A stretch of DNA of 64,000 bases from Maribellus sediminis (lineage in GTDB: Bacteria > Bacteroidota > Bacteroidia > Bacteroidales > Prolixibacteraceae): assembly GCF_011799805.1 (NCBI RefSeq), contig NZ_WXUB01000007.1:1-64000 (forward strand). Direction: 5' to 3'. The notes beneath the pieces were generated by a model, which saw only the letters and a list, made by a program, of their open reading frames with translations, made no database searches and was not told where the DNA came from. Below, one piece after another: positions 48,966-58,303 of the stretch. Numbering within the stretch: position 1 is the first letter of the stretch; each line of letters opens with the position of its first letter. The position numbers were made by a program, and so were the translations under genes.

Positions 48966-51182
48966 ATGAACAAATCACTGACTATACTCTTCTTCATGGT
49001 TGTGATACTTCTTTCGTGTACACACAGAAATGAACTTACTTTGATTAAAAACGGGCAAAGCTTTTATGAAATTCAGGTTCCGGATGATGCCGGAGAGAAA
49101 CTTGTTAAAGCTGCCACCGAACTTCAACATTACCTGCAAAAAATCACTTCGGTAAGCATTCCTGTGGTATCGGAAACGAATGCCGACGAAACAAAATCAA
49201 CAATCCTTGTTACATCTGATAAAAACCTGGCTGCAAATACTGTCACCTATTTTTGCGAAACCAATAAGCTCATCATTTCGGGTTCCGATGAGCAAAGCAC
49301 GCTGTTCGCAGTTTACGAGTTTTTGGGAAATGAGCTGAATTGCAGGTGGTTCGCACCAAATGCTGAGAAAATACCGGTATCAACAAATATTACTATTCCC
49401 AGAAATACCAATTACATATACACTCCTGAAATCAGCACACGAACCGTTCACTCTAAACTGTTTTATGATAATCCGGATTTTGCGAATAAACTAAAAGTGA
49501 GTCATGATGCCTTTCCAAATTATGTACCTATTGCCCGTGTACACACTTTTCATCGATTGATTCCGGCAGAAAAATATTTTAGTAGTCATCCTGAATATTA
49601 TGCACTCAGAAGTGGCAAACGAAGACATACTCAACTGTGTTTGAGCAACACCGACGTTTTGAACATTGTGACAGACTCTGTTAGAACCTGGTTTGAAAGG
49701 TACCCGGACGAGCAGGTAATTTCGGTAAGTCAGGACGATAATACCCAGTATTGCCAGTGTGAGGAATGCAGTAAAATTGATGAAGAGGAAGGATCGCCAA
49801 GTGGTTCGATGATCCGCTTTGTAAATGAAGTTGCCAGGGAATTTCCCGGCAAAACCATATCAACCCTGGCCTACCAGCACACCCGTAAACCCTGCAAAAC
49901 CAAACCTTTGGAAAATGTTCTCGTCACGCTGTGTTCGATTGAATGCGACCGCAGTGCACCGATTGAAGAAAAATGCACCGACTTTGCTGAAGACCTGATC
50001 GGCTGGAAAGCGCTTACCCAAAATATCAGGATTTGGGATTACACAACACAGTTTACAAACTTTCTGGCACCTTTCCCGAATATTCAGACCCTGCAACCCA
50101 ATATCCGTTTTTTCAGGGATAATAATGCCACCTGGATCTTTGAACAACACAGTCATAATCCAAGTGAATTATTCGAATTACGTTCGTGGTTAACAGCAAA
50201 ATTGTTGTGGAATCCTGACCTAAATACGGATGACCTGATCACCGAATTTGTAAACGGATATTACGACGAAGCCGGAGTTTACATCAAAAAATACATCGAC
50301 AAGATACACGAGGAACTGGCAAAACACCCCGATTTTTTTCTGTATTTGTATGGCGATCCGTCGCAGGCGTTTAATTCGTTTTTAGCACCTGAACTTTTGA
50401 AATCCTACATGACCTTTTTTGATGAAGCAGAAAATGCGGTAGCCGGGAAACCGGAAATTCTGCAACGAGTTAGAACGGCACGAATCAGCACTGATTATGC
50501 GATGCTGGAAATGGCGAGAAACGGTATGTCACCTGATTTTCAGTTGCTGGATGACGATGAAATTTCTGCGAAAGTACAAAGCACCCTGAATCGTTTCAAT
50601 AAAAGTTGTAGTAACGCCGGAATAACCATGATGAATGAAATGGGCTATACGACCGATGAATACCTAGCGGCTTATAACGATCTATTGGAAAGAGCAGCTC
50701 AACCAAATCTGGCCAAAGGGAAAAAGGTAACCCTGCTCACTGCTCCTAAAAAATATGCCAATGAAGATCCGCAGGTACTCACCGACGGTGCTTATGGCGG
50801 AAGCAGCTTTTTTGCCAACTGGCTGGGTTTTGAAGGCAATAACATGGAAGTGGTTATCGATTTGGGGGAGGAAAAAAAGTTCAGCAATATTTCGGTGGCC
50901 TTTCTCCAGGTGACCAACCACATCGTATTTTTCCCGGAACAGGTTACTTTTTCATCCTCAGAAAATGGGGAAACCTATTCGCTGCTGAAATCCGTTTCAA
51001 CACAACATCCGATCACGCCCGAAAGCACAAAAAATGACATTGAACTGTTTGAGATGGTAAACCGGCCCACAACGGCGCGCTACATCAAAATAGTTGCAAA
51101 GAATGTTTCAAAAGCTCCGGAATGGCACAATGCCTCGGGATTGCCGGTGTGGATATTTGCCGATGAAGTGATCGTTAACTAA
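48966..51182 (+). CDS. DUF4838-domain glycosidase-like lipoprotein with discoidin domain
   Basis: A 738-residue lipoprotein (VVILLSC lipobox). Residues about 40-150 resemble the GH20/GH67-type N-terminal domain (ELQHYLQKITSVSIPVV, FAVYEFLGNELNCRWFAP), then a DUF4838 TIM-barrel-like region (VISVSQDDNTQYCQCEECSKIDEEEG), and a C-terminal F5/8 type C (discoidin) domain from about 575 (PNLAKGKKVTLLTAP...VIDLGEEKKFSNISVAFLQ). It is likely to act on or bind complex glycans at the cell surface. It overlaps the convergent CHAD gene by 4 bases. Confidence 0.88.
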   Translation: MNKSLTILFFMVVILLSCTHRNELTLIKNGQSFYEIQVPDDAGEKLVKAATELQHYLQKITSVSIPVVSETNADETKSTILVTSDKNLAANTVTYFCETNKLIISGSDEQSTLFAVYEFLGNELNCRWFAPNAEKIPVSTNITIPRNTNYIYTPEISTRTVHSKLFYDNPDFANKLKVSHDAFPNYVPIARVHTFHRLIPAEKYFSSHPEYYALRSGKRRHTQLCLSNTDVLNIVTDSVRTWFERYPDEQVISVSQDDNTQYCQCEECSKIDEEEGSPSGSMIRFVNEVAREFPGKTISTLAYQHTRKPCKTKPLENVLVTLCSIECDRSAPIEEKCTDFAEDLIGWKALTQNIRIWDYTTQFTNFLAPFPNIQTLQPNIRFFRDNNATWIFEQHSHNPSELFELRSWLTAKLLWNPDLNTDDLITEFVNGYYDEAGVYIKKYIDKIHEELAKHPDFFLYLYGDPSQAFNSFLAPELLKSYMTFFDEAENAVAGKPEILQRVRTARISTDYAMLEMARNGMSPDFQLLDDDEISAKVQSTLNRFNKSCSNAGITMMNEMGYTTDEYLAAYNDLLERAAQPNLAKGKKVTLLTAPKKYANEDPQVLTDGAYGGSSFFANWLGFEGNNMEVVIDLGEEKKFSNISVAFLQVTNHIVFFPEQVTFSSSENGETYSLLKSVSTQHPITPESTKNDIELFEMVNRPTTARYIKIVAKNVSKAPEWHNASGLPVWIFADEVIVN

Positions 51183-52036
51183 AGCTCACGAAGTAACCCG
51201 ATGTACCGCTGTTCTGATGTACTAAAGAAATCAGACAGATTTGGATTGAGTTCAGCCAGGTTTTTATCCTGAATTTGGCGGACAAGTTTTTTACATTGCC
51301 TGATGTCATCTACACTCAAATCATAGATCTCGCGACTAATTTCTTTGATAAAAATATACCAGTCGTGGTCGTCGCCGAGTTGATCGGTGATGTTGTGCAA
51401 TTTTTCCAGAACGGTACCCGGAACTTCTGTCTGGCCGGGTGCCTCAATTTCGGATTGATACCACAGGGTTTTCATTAATTTTCGGAGGTTATGGTACAAC
51501 TCGGCATCGTAACTTTCGGCAATAAAACGGTACCAGTCTTTGCCTTTGGTAAATGTCTCCCTGATTTCATCAAAAATCTGAACCCGGTAGTTTTCAGCTA
51601 CTAAAACAGGCATGAGCATGTCGCGGCCGTAGGTCATCAGCTGCAAAATATCGTCGAGTACTTTTTCCTTTACAACCAGCTCATCCAGACTTTCTTCGTT
51701 TGTTTGAACAAGCCTGTCTCTTAGTCTTGCATTAGCGGCTTCATTCAAGCCACCGGTTTCAATAACCAACCGATCAAACAATTGCAGATTCACGGTAGAT
51801 TCGCGTCCAAGTGTAAGCCGGCGTGCAATAATGCGCATGGGCTTTCTGAACTTATCCACTTCAGGCTGAAGTTCGGCCGGAAATAATTTCAGCAAGGCAT
51901 TTAAGCGTTTAAATGCTTTTCGTATTTCGTGTACCTTGATTTCGGACGACACATCGCCAGCCACACAAAACTCTGTCACTTTACTGATTTGCAGTTGAAC
52001 TGCAGCAATTAACTCCTTCCGGTGAACCTCTTCCAT
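51179..52036 (-). CDS. CHAD-domain protein
   Basis: A 285-residue helical protein with conserved histidines, as in CHAD domains, which bind polyphosphate: VHEIRKAFKRLNALLKLF is the signature, followed by several Arg-rich helices (RKPMRIIARRLTLGRES). The start at 52036 (MEEVHRKEL) is preferred; an upstream frame to 52105 adds residues lacking homology-like character. No polyphosphate kinase or CYTH domain is attached or nearby. Confidence 0.88.
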   Translation of the reverse strand: MEEVHRKELIAAVQLQISKVTEFCVAGDVSSEIKVHEIRKAFKRLNALLKLFPAELQPEVDKFRKPMRIIARRLTLGRESTVNLQLFDRLVIETGGLNEAANARLRDRLVQTNEESLDELVVKEKVLDDILQLMTYGRDMLMPVLVAENYRVQIFDEIRETFTKGKDWYRFIAESYDAELYHNLRKLMKTLWYQSEIEAPGQTEVPGTVLEKLHNITDQLGDDHDWYIFIKEISREIYDLSVDDIRQCKKLVRQIQDKNLAELNPNLSDFFSTSEQRYIGLLREL

Positions 52037-52153
52037 ATGCTTTGTTAATAGTAAAATACCAGGTGTATAGATACAAAAAAAGCTGTCATTTCCGACAGAT
52101 TTCATTGTAAGAATATCATTTTTCGAACCTATTTATTATCAGGTCGAAGCCAA

Positions 52154-52295
52154 AGATTGCTTCGCTATACTCGCAATGACTGGTATTCTAAGTGTATGTA
52201 AAGAGGGGAGTTAAATGGCGACATTACCGCCATTAAACTCCCCTCTTTCTTATTTAAATCCTATTGTGGTCATTGCGAACGAAGTGAAGCAATCT
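52154..52295. repeat. Inverted GTCATTGCGA repeat pair around the serS terminator
   Basis: Two 27-base elements of form GTCATTGCGA-N7-GAAGCAATCT face each other: reverse-oriented at 52154-52180 (N7 = GTATAGC) and forward at 52269-52295 (N7 = ACGAAGT). Between them is the hairpin at 52200-52247. The 10-base blocks are identical, the middle 7 differ. GTCATTGCGA...GCAATC elements are known as dispersed repeats in many bacteria. Confidence 0.8.
52200..52247 (-). terminator. Strong terminator hairpin downstream of serS
   Basis: The left arm AAAGAGGGGAGTTAAATGGCG (52200-52220) pairs with the right arm ending CTCCCCTCTTT (52228-52248) with a single mismatch, a stem of about 20 bp with a 7-base loop. 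It is about 80 bases after the serS stop on the minus strand. Confidence 0.75.
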
Positions 52296-52325
52296 CTCCG
52301 TTAATAACTCTTCTTTTGTCAGTTA

Positions 52326-53600
52326 TTAACTAATCATATCGAATCCGGTGAACGGAACCAGCGCTTCAGGAATTTTAATTCCTTCGGGTGTTTGGTTGTT
52401 TTCGAGCAAGGCAGCCACAATTCGCGGCAATGCCAGTGCACTTCCGTTCAAAGTATGTGCAATTTGCGGTTTTTTAACGCCTTCTTCGCGGAAACGCAAT
52501 TTCAAGCGGTTGGCCTGGAAAGCTTCAAAATTAGAAACCGAACTCACCTCGAGCCATTTTTCCTGGGCTGCCGAGAACACTTCAAAATCGAAAGTCAAGG
52601 CAGAAGCAAAGCTCATATCGCCGCCACACAAACGCAAAATACGGTATGGCAATCCAAGCTTTTGCACCAGTCCTTCAACGTGAGCCACCATTTGATCGAG
52701 TGTTTCGTACGATTTTTCGGGGTGAGCGATCTGTACAATTTCCACTTTATCGAATTGGTGCAAACGGTTCAAACCACGAACATCTTTGCCGTATGAACCG
52801 GCCTCTCTTCGAAAACAGGCGCTGTAAGCCGTGTTTTTAAAAGGCAGGTCTTTCGCATCAAGAATCATGTCGCGGTAAATATTTGTTACCGGTACTTCAG
52901 CAGTCGGGATCAGGTATAAATTGTCTTCGGTTACGTGATACATTTGTCCTTCTTTGTCGGGCAACTGTCCGGTGCCAAAACCTGAATCCTCGTTAACCAT
53001 CAATGGGGGTTGCACTTCTTCGTAACCTGCTTTGGCTGCTTCGGCCAGGAAGAAATTAATCAAGGCGCGTTGCAACTGAGCGCCTTTTCCACGGTAAACC
53101 GGGAATCCTGCTCCGGTAAGTTTAACTCCCAGTTCAAAATCGATGAGCTTGTATTTTGCGGCCAGTTCCCAGTGAGGCAAAGCACCTGTTTCCATTTGTG
53201 GCATTTCGCCACCGGTTTTTACCAGCTCGTTATCGTCGGCACCTTTTCCAAACGGAACTATTTCAGCCGGAAGATTAGGCAGCAATACATGCAGCTCATA
53301 AACTTTTTCCTCGATGGCCGAAAAATCAGCATCGTATTGTTTGATGTTTTCTTTTAAAACAGATGTACGCTCTTTGGCTGCTTCGGCCTCTTCTTTTTTA
53401 CCCTCGCGAAATAAAAGTCCAATCTCTTTCGAAATTTGATTCATTTCAGCTTTGGCATTGTCGGCCTGCGCCTGAAGACTATTTTTTTGCTTGTATAAAT
53501 CGATTATTTCGGAGACAATGGATGATGCGTCGAAATTCTTTTTCTTCAGTTTTTCTACCACCAATTCCGGATTGTCCTGAATAAACTTTAAGTTGAGCAT
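52326..53600 (-). CDS. serS: Seryl-tRNA synthetase
   Basis: A 424-residue class II synthetase. The N-terminal coiled coil (about 30-100) binds the long variable arm of tRNA-Ser; the catalytic core has motif 2 FRREAGSYGKDVRGLNRLHQF and motif 3 in SALALPRIVAALLENNQ. TAEVPVTNIYRD is the serine-pocket TxE loop. A TAAATTTG -7 box (53630-53623, minus strand) precedes the gene. Confidence 0.97.
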   Translation of the reverse strand: MLNLKFIQDNPELVVEKLKKKNFDASSIVSEIIDLYKQKNSLQAQADNAKAEMNQISKEIGLLFREGKKEEAEAAKERTSVLKENIKQYDADFSAIEEKVYELHVLLPNLPAEIVPFGKGADDNELVKTGGEMPQMETGALPHWELAAKYKLIDFELGVKLTGAGFPVYRGKGAQLQRALINFFLAEAAKAGYEEVQPPLMVNEDSGFGTGQLPDKEGQMYHVTEDNLYLIPTAEVPVTNIYRDMILDAKDLPFKNTAYSACFRREAGSYGKDVRGLNRLHQFDKVEIVQIAHPEKSYETLDQMVAHVEGLVQKLGLPYRILRLCGGDMSFASALTFDFEVFSAAQEKWLEVSSVSNFEAFQANRLKLRFREEGVKKPQIAHTLNGSALALPRIVAALLENNQTPEGIKIPEALVPFTGFDMIS

Positions 53601-53728
53601 GTTTCAATCTTTTAATGAGCTGCAAATTTAATAAATGTTGTGGCACAGCACCATTTTCTGAAACGGAATTTAAATTGCCCCGAAAAAGTTTAATAAAAGC
53701 ACCCTGGCAAATTAAACTTCAGTTGAAA

Positions 53729-53757
53729 TTGAATATCTAAGCTTCGAATTATCTTTG
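53729..53757 (+). promoter_or_regulatory. Promoter of the esterase gene
   Basis: TTG at 53729-53731 and TATCTTTG at 53750-53757 are 18 bases apart, close to the consensus spacing of 19. The start of transcription would be near 53764, about 25 bases before the ATG. Confidence 0.6.
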
Positions 53758-53788
53758 TATTCCGATATAAAAATCAAATCGAAACCAA

Positions 53789-54841
53789 ATGAAAAAATAC
53801 TTTTCTTCTTTACTCACATTAAGCTTTTTGATTGTTTTCCAAATCCATTCTTTTTCTCAAAACCAGGCAGGAGAACGAAAGGGAATTCCCGGAATGGGCG
53901 GTTTGCTAATGCCAACGGAAATAAGACCTTGCGACAACAGCACCAGCATTGTGCTCGAAAATATATCGACCGAAAACCGCTTTATTCGGGAGGTTCCTGA
54001 AGATTTGGTTTTGACTGCCGACCTTGTTTATCATGAATCAAGCAATTCGGAAGGACAGCCTCTGAATTTAAAAATGGATGTGGTACGCCCAAAAGATGAA
54101 AAGAAATACCCGGCTGTGTTATTTCTTACAGGGGGAGGTTTTATGTGGGCACCAAAAAACAGCAACCTGTATAACCGGTGCGAGATTGTCAAGGCTGGGT
54201 ATGTGGTAGGAAGCATTGAATACCACGTTGTTTCGAATGGGTTATACAGCGATGCAGTGAAAGATGTTAAAGCTGCAATACGCTACCTTCGGGCCAATGC
54301 CGAAAAATTTGGTATCGATGCGAAAAACATTGCAGTTTGGGGAGAATCGGCAGGTGGCTATTTAACCGCAATGACGGGAACCACCAATGGCGTCGAGGAG
54401 TTTGAAACAGGAGAAAACCTCGATCAAAGCAGCAGTGTACAGGCGGCCATTGATTGTTACGGTTTATCTGATCTGACAAAAATTGGTGCCGATTACGACA
54501 AGGCAGCAGAAGAGGCCCATTTTAATACTGCGGCGCCAGAAGCAGGTTATGTTCACGGGAAAAACAGCGGCTTGACAATTCTCGATCAACCGGAAGTAGT
54601 GGCAAAATCGAACCCGGTAAATTATGTCGACAAAAACGATCCTCCGTTCCTTTTTATTCACGGATCAGTAGATCAGCTTGTTTCTCCCAGCCAGACACTT
54701 TTGGTGCACAATGCACTTCGTAACGCCGGAGCCGAATCAAGCCGATACGTAATTTCAGGAGCTAACCATGGAGGGCCTCAGTTTTCCGATCCGAAAGTGA
54801 TACGGATCATGATTGAGTTTTTGGATAAAGCATTGAAGTAA
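53789..54841 (+). CDS. Secreted alpha/beta-hydrolase (BD-FAE-like esterase)
   Basis: A 350-residue protein with a signal peptide (to about residue 23). The oxyanion loop is FLTGGGFMWAPK, the nucleophile elbow GESAGG (S187), the acid D295 in HGSVDQLV and the His H327 in GANHGG, the order of a serine esterase. The domain resembles the BD-FAE/hormone-sensitive-lipase group that often removes acyl groups from plant or algal polysaccharides. Substrate not known. Confidence 0.9.
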   Translation: MKKYFSSLLTLSFLIVFQIHSFSQNQAGERKGIPGMGGLLMPTEIRPCDNSTSIVLENISTENRFIREVPEDLVLTADLVYHESSNSEGQPLNLKMDVVRPKDEKKYPAVLFLTGGGFMWAPKNSNLYNRCEIVKAGYVVGSIEYHVVSNGLYSDAVKDVKAAIRYLRANAEKFGIDAKNIAVWGESAGGYLTAMTGTTNGVEEFETGENLDQSSSVQAAIDCYGLSDLTKIGADYDKAAEEAHFNTAAPEAGYVHGKNSGLTILDQPEVVAKSNPVNYVDKNDPPFLFIHGSVDQLVSPSQTLLVHNALRNAGAESSRYVISGANHGGPQFSDPKVIRIMIEFLDKALK

Positions 54842-54915
54842 ACGAAAACAATGCGCGATGCGGGAAACTTCTTCCGCTAGAATCAGAATATCCGACCAAA
54901 ATGGTGATCAAATAA

Positions 54916-54947
54916 AAAAGCTCTTGCCGAGACCGACAAGAGCTTTT
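54916..54947. terminator. Bidirectional terminator between the esterase and rpmA
   Basis: AAAAGCTCTTG (54916-54926) and CAAGAGCTTTT (54937-54947) are perfect 11-bp complements around a 10-base loop, with A residues before and T residues after. It is between convergent genes. Confidence 0.85.
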
Positions 54948-54986
54948 AATATCTTCTTCAGGATTTAAACCTGTAGCTATTCAAGA

Positions 54987-55541
54987 TTAAGCCAAACCTT
55001 TAGCTTCTTCGATCCATGGTTGCGGATCTTTTGAAGCATAGCGGCTTCCGGCAGCTTCCAGAACTTTCTGAATATCTTCAACTGAAGCAGCAGCTACAGC
55101 GGCATAAGATGCAAAACCACCTTCTACCAGGATTTCAGCCAATTTTGGACCAACACCTGTTAATTTTGTAAGATCGTCACCTGCAACTTCCGCTTTTGGA
55201 GCTTCAGCCTTAGGAGCTTCTTTCTTAACCTCTTCTTTTGCTTCAACCTTTGCTTTTTTCACAGGAGCTTCAGCAACTGCTACTTCAACAACCGGGTCAA
55301 CTGAAACATATGAGCGGTTATTTTTTTTCTTTCTGAACACAACAGTTCCGTCGATCAATGCAAAAAGAGTATGGTCTTTACCTATTCCTACATTTTCTCC
55401 CGGGTGATGTGCTGTACCACGCTGGCGAACTAAAATATTACCAGCTTTTGCAAACTGACCTCCGTAGATTTTTACACCAAGTCGTTTACTTTCCGATTCG
55501 CGTCCGTTTTTCGAACTACCTACACCTTTCTTATGAGCCAT
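54987..55541 (-). CDS. rpmA: Ribosomal protein bL27 fused to a helix-hairpin-helix tail
   Basis: Residues 1-82 are a normal bL27 ([56 protein letters not shown]). Standard bL27 ends near residue 85; here a lysine/glutamate/alanine-rich linker (86-121) leads to a helix-hairpin-helix-like domain (122-184: [39 protein letters not shown]). Similar tails are known to me on ribosomal protein L21 of some Bacteroidota, so the tail on L27 may be a swap or lineage trait. The frame is continuous. It is 20 bases downstream of rplU. Confidence 0.94.
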   Translation of the reverse strand: MAHKKGVGSSKNGRESESKRLGVKIYGGQFAKAGNILVRQRGTAHHPGENVGIGKDHTLFALIDGTVVFRKKKNNRSYVSVDPVVEVAVAEAPVKKAKVEAKEEVKKEAPKAEAPKAEVAGDDLTKLTGVGPKLAEILVEGGFASYAAVAAASVEDIQKVLEAAGSRYASKDPQPWIEEAKGLA

Positions 55542-55561
55542 GGTAAATTTTCTTTATTTAA

Positions 55562-55873
55562 TTATCCAACTATGGTTTCAACCTGAATTTGTGTGAACTG
55601 CTGACGGTGACCGTTCATTTTCTGGTAAGTCTTACGACGTTTCTTTTTGAAAACAATCACTTTTTCGCCTTTTACATGTTCCAGCACTTTAGCTGTTACT
55701 TTCGCACCTTTAACGGTGGGGGTCCCAACGGCTACTTTACCGTTGTTGTCAACCAACAGAACTTTCTCGAAATCAACTGATGTTCCTTCTTCAACATCCA
55801 GGTGATGTACGAAAAGTTTCTTGTCTTTTTCAACCTTGAATTGCTGTCCAGCAATTTCAACAATCGCGTACAT
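55562..55873 (-). CDS. rplU: Ribosomal protein bL21
   Basis: A 103-residue large-subunit protein of normal length: [71 protein letters not shown]. It has no C-terminal extension, in contrast to rpmA next to it. The pair is transcribed from the promoter at 55960-55990. Confidence 0.97.
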   Translation of the reverse strand: MYAIVEIAGQQFKVEKDKKLFVHHLDVEEGTSVDFEKVLLVDNNGKVAVGTPTVKGAKVTAKVLEHVKGEKVIVFKKKRRKTYQKMNGHRQQFTQIQVETIVG

Positions 55874-55959
55874 AATTTTTCTTTTAAAGTTTACACCGTC
55901 AGGCGGATTTCCCGCTGGAATTCACTTATTTGAGCCTGATCGATTCAAAATTCGGACTG
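55874..55959 (-). promoter_or_regulatory. 5' leader of rplU-rpmA
   Basis: About 80 bases of leader separate the promoter from the L21 start. It contains GCGG-GAAAT-CCGC (near 55894-55906), a short stem that could take part in L21 autoregulation. No known leader family was matched. Confidence 0.35.
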
Positions 55960-55990
55960 CAAAAGTAGTTAAATTTGGATAACTAGCAAA
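55960..55990 (-). promoter_or_regulatory. Promoter of rplU-rpmA
   Basis: On the minus strand TTTG at 55990-55987, a 19-base spacer and TACTTTTG at 55967-55960 match the Bacteroidota consensus exactly. Confidence 0.85.
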
Positions 55991-56017
55991 TATTTCAAAG
56001 AATTTACTGCCTGATTT

Positions 56018-56197
56018 TTAAAGCTTTTCGACGATTAAAAGAAAATTTACTTTGGCTGTTGCTCCCATCGGTCGAAAAATTGGCGTTACGTTCGGTACAA
56101 TGGAAACGACTTCGCCTCTTAAGCTGTTTAAAAACTGTTCCAGTTTCACCTGATCTCTGTCCATTTTAATTTCGAAATGATGCACTTTATATTTCAT
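56018..56197 (-). CDS. Small conserved-looking protein (59 residues)
   Basis: A 59-residue frame from ATG at 56197 to TAA at 56018: begins MKYKVHHFEIKMDRDQVKLE and ends GATAKVNFLLIVEKL. It has a beta-alpha-beta pattern, a good coding composition like its neighbours, and starts 11 bases after the transglutaminase-like gene's stop. I recall similar short unnamed proteins in Bacteroidota but no function. It may be the last gene of the ECF-led operon. Confidence 0.72.
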   Translation of the reverse strand: MKYKVHHFEIKMDRDQVKLEQFLNSLRGEVVSIVPNVTPIFRPMGATAKVNFLLIVEKL

Positions 56198-56208
56198 GAC
56201 ATTTACAT

Positions 56209-58233
56209 TTAAATTTCTGTTTGTTTTGGCATGTATAAATTGATGGAAATGATCATTCGAATGACGCTTCCATCCCCATCCTTCACAAATTCAATTTCTT
56301 TCGACTTCGATTCATCTATCCAAACTCCCTCATCATTTTGATGCGGTAACTTAATGACCTGATTCGCCAGTGGATTGTTAAAGGCAAGCATGCCGTCTTT
56401 GTAAAATACTTCAAACTCAGATTGTGGCTGTGGGAAAAGGTAAACGCCCAACAATGTTCTTAATTCTTCTGGAACATTCTCGTCGATGCTTTCCGGTTCC
56501 GATTTTTTGGGGAGAAGAAAGACCTGCTGCAGCTTCATCTTCGCTATGTTTCCATACAAATCTTCGTTGAACGAGAAATTGATTTCCCGCGTTAGTTTGG
56601 GATACATGATCCCTTTTTCATCGGGTGGATAGAGCGCTAAAACCTGAGAACCCGGAATATTAACAGCAAGGCTTCCGTCCCGGTAAAGAATCTCGAAAAT
56701 GCTGTTTTTTTCTTCGAAAAGGTATTTTCCAATATATTTCGCCAATTCTTTGGGAACTAGATCAGCAACCTCACCACTGCCCATTTTGTATTCCAGAATC
56801 TTCATTGCTTTTGGATTAAAAGAAGCAGCTTCTCCCAGCCGAATGTGCCCGGCATCAACAAAGTCAAATTCCCTTGCAGTGGCGTCCACTGCTACCCAGC
56901 CGGCATCACCCATGTATACTTCGGTCCAGGCGTGCTGACCGAAACTTCCTCCCAAATAAGGTGTGTACATGCAGCCGACAGAAAGCCTCGCCGGTATTCC
57001 AACCGCCCGGCAAAAAGCGGTCAGGAGACGCGAGTGTGAACCACATTCTCCTTCACGTGTGTTGTAAGTATTTATGGCTGATGTTCCGCCCGGAACTGCC
57101 CCTCGAATATTATCTGACACCCACTTGCTCAAACGCACAGCTGCGTCCCACGAGTTCTCGGAACCGCTTGTAATTTTCTTTGCTTCGGCGATCAAAACCG
57201 GATTATCCGATTCAATCAGTTTTTCCTGTCCGAGGTATCTTTTCAGACTTTCATCAGTAAATGAAGGTGGAAAAGAGGGGGCATTTTCGCCCCGGTACCG
57301 AAATGGTTCAATTTCGAAAACACCCTCGATCAAATTATTGGTAACAGTCCCCGAGAATTTCTGCCCGGGGAAATTGAGGTTTTCCTGAGTTATCCATTCT
57401 CCTCCTGACAAAATGGATGCTTCCACTTTCATATAAGAAATGTCGGGGATATTGGGAATCATTTTGTTGACCCTGGCAAACAACATCGACTCCATGTCAA
57501 CGGTTTGGATGTCCTTTTTCACCGATTCGTCGGCGAGGTAAATAAGCCTGCCCGCCACCTCAAGTTTTAAAAGTTCGCTGTTCGCATCGTTCAACCAAAG
57601 TTTTGTGGTGGTACCCACTTCCCGGTTCACTTCTTCGAGCAACGTTGTCTGCCACTTTTCCCCGTTCAATTCAAGAACTTCTTTTCCAAGCAATCTGTAA
57701 CTTTTGGTGGCAACAAGGCCTTTCATATCATCAAAAACACGGTAACTTTTTTCACTGTCTTTGCCCTTGATAAAATCCTTCATCAAGTGAGGATAGCTTA
57801 CCGAATTCTCAACTATCACGTCTTCATCCAACTCTATTTCCCGAAATTCTCCATTCCTTGAATCGGTGAAGAAAGCTTTGCCATTTTCAAATTTGGTATA
57901 AGTATAAATCTCGGCTGAAGTAGCAACTACATGTTCGATCGAAACAGGTTTATCCGTTTCAGGATCGAATAGAAATTTATTCTGAATTGTCATATCAACT
58001 CCCCCTCCCAGCGCAGAAAGTTTGGCCAGAATATTTCTTTTCAGCACAAGGAATTCCTGACCATCAACCTGAGTTGTGGTAATTTTCGATTCGGCATAAC
58101 CGCAGAGTACACCGCTGATTTCAACGGCAAAAGTTTCAGATTTTGGCAGGCCTTTTAATGACTGCCCGGCTGCTGTTGTCCATAAGAATGCAGACAAAGC
58201 CAGCGCATACGAAAGTTTAAAGATTGTTTTCAT
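56209..58233 (-). CDS. Secreted transglutaminase-like (cysteine peptidase fold) protein
   Basis: A 674-residue protein with a signal peptide (to about 23). Residues 30-300 form a beta-rich domain, 330-460 a transglutaminase core with the triad C397 (GECGSHSRLL), H434 (GQHAWTEVY) and D450 (WVAVDATARE), followed by two related repeats of about 90 residues (LAKYIGKYLFEEKNSIFEILYRDGSLAVNIPG and LRTLLGVYLFPQPQSEFEVFYKDGMLAFNNPL). The protein probably acts in the periplasm as a protease or cross-linker. It is downstream of the methyltransferase-HEAT gene. Confidence 0.87.
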   Translation of the reverse strand: MKTIFKLSYALALSAFLWTTAAGQSLKGLPKSETFAVEISGVLCGYAESKITTTQVDGQEFLVLKRNILAKLSALGGGVDMTIQNKFLFDPETDKPVSIEHVVATSAEIYTYTKFENGKAFFTDSRNGEFREIELDEDVIVENSVSYPHLMKDFIKGKDSEKSYRVFDDMKGLVATKSYRLLGKEVLELNGEKWQTTLLEEVNREVGTTTKLWLNDANSELLKLEVAGRLIYLADESVKKDIQTVDMESMLFARVNKMIPNIPDISYMKVEASILSGGEWITQENLNFPGQKFSGTVTNNLIEGVFEIEPFRYRGENAPSFPPSFTDESLKRYLGQEKLIESDNPVLIAEAKKITSGSENSWDAAVRLSKWVSDNIRGAVPGGTSAINTYNTREGECGSHSRLLTAFCRAVGIPARLSVGCMYTPYLGGSFGQHAWTEVYMGDAGWVAVDATAREFDFVDAGHIRLGEAASFNPKAMKILEYKMGSGEVADLVPKELAKYIGKYLFEEKNSIFEILYRDGSLAVNIPGSQVLALYPPDEKGIMYPKLTREINFSFNEDLYGNIAKMKLQQVFLLPKKSEPESIDENVPEELRTLLGVYLFPQPQSEFEVFYKDGMLAFNNPLANQVIKLPHQNDEGVWIDESKSKEIEFVKDGDGSVIRMIISINLYMPKQTEI

Positions 58234-58256
58234 TTCATTCCAGTTTTTTGATTTCT

Positions 58257-58303
58257 ATTGTATCCGATGTAACTCGCACGATAAAATCGTTGCTCGTTTC
58301 ATG
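58257..58303. repeat. Dispersed element, copy B (constant flanks, variable hairpin)
   Basis: ATTGTATCCGATGTAACTCGC (58257-58277) and TGCTCGTTTCATG (58291-58303) match copy A at 4954-5022; the middle is ACGATAAAATCGT, a different small hairpin (ACGAT/ATCGT). It sits about 25 bases upstream of the transglutaminase-like gene's start codon. Confidence 0.7.
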
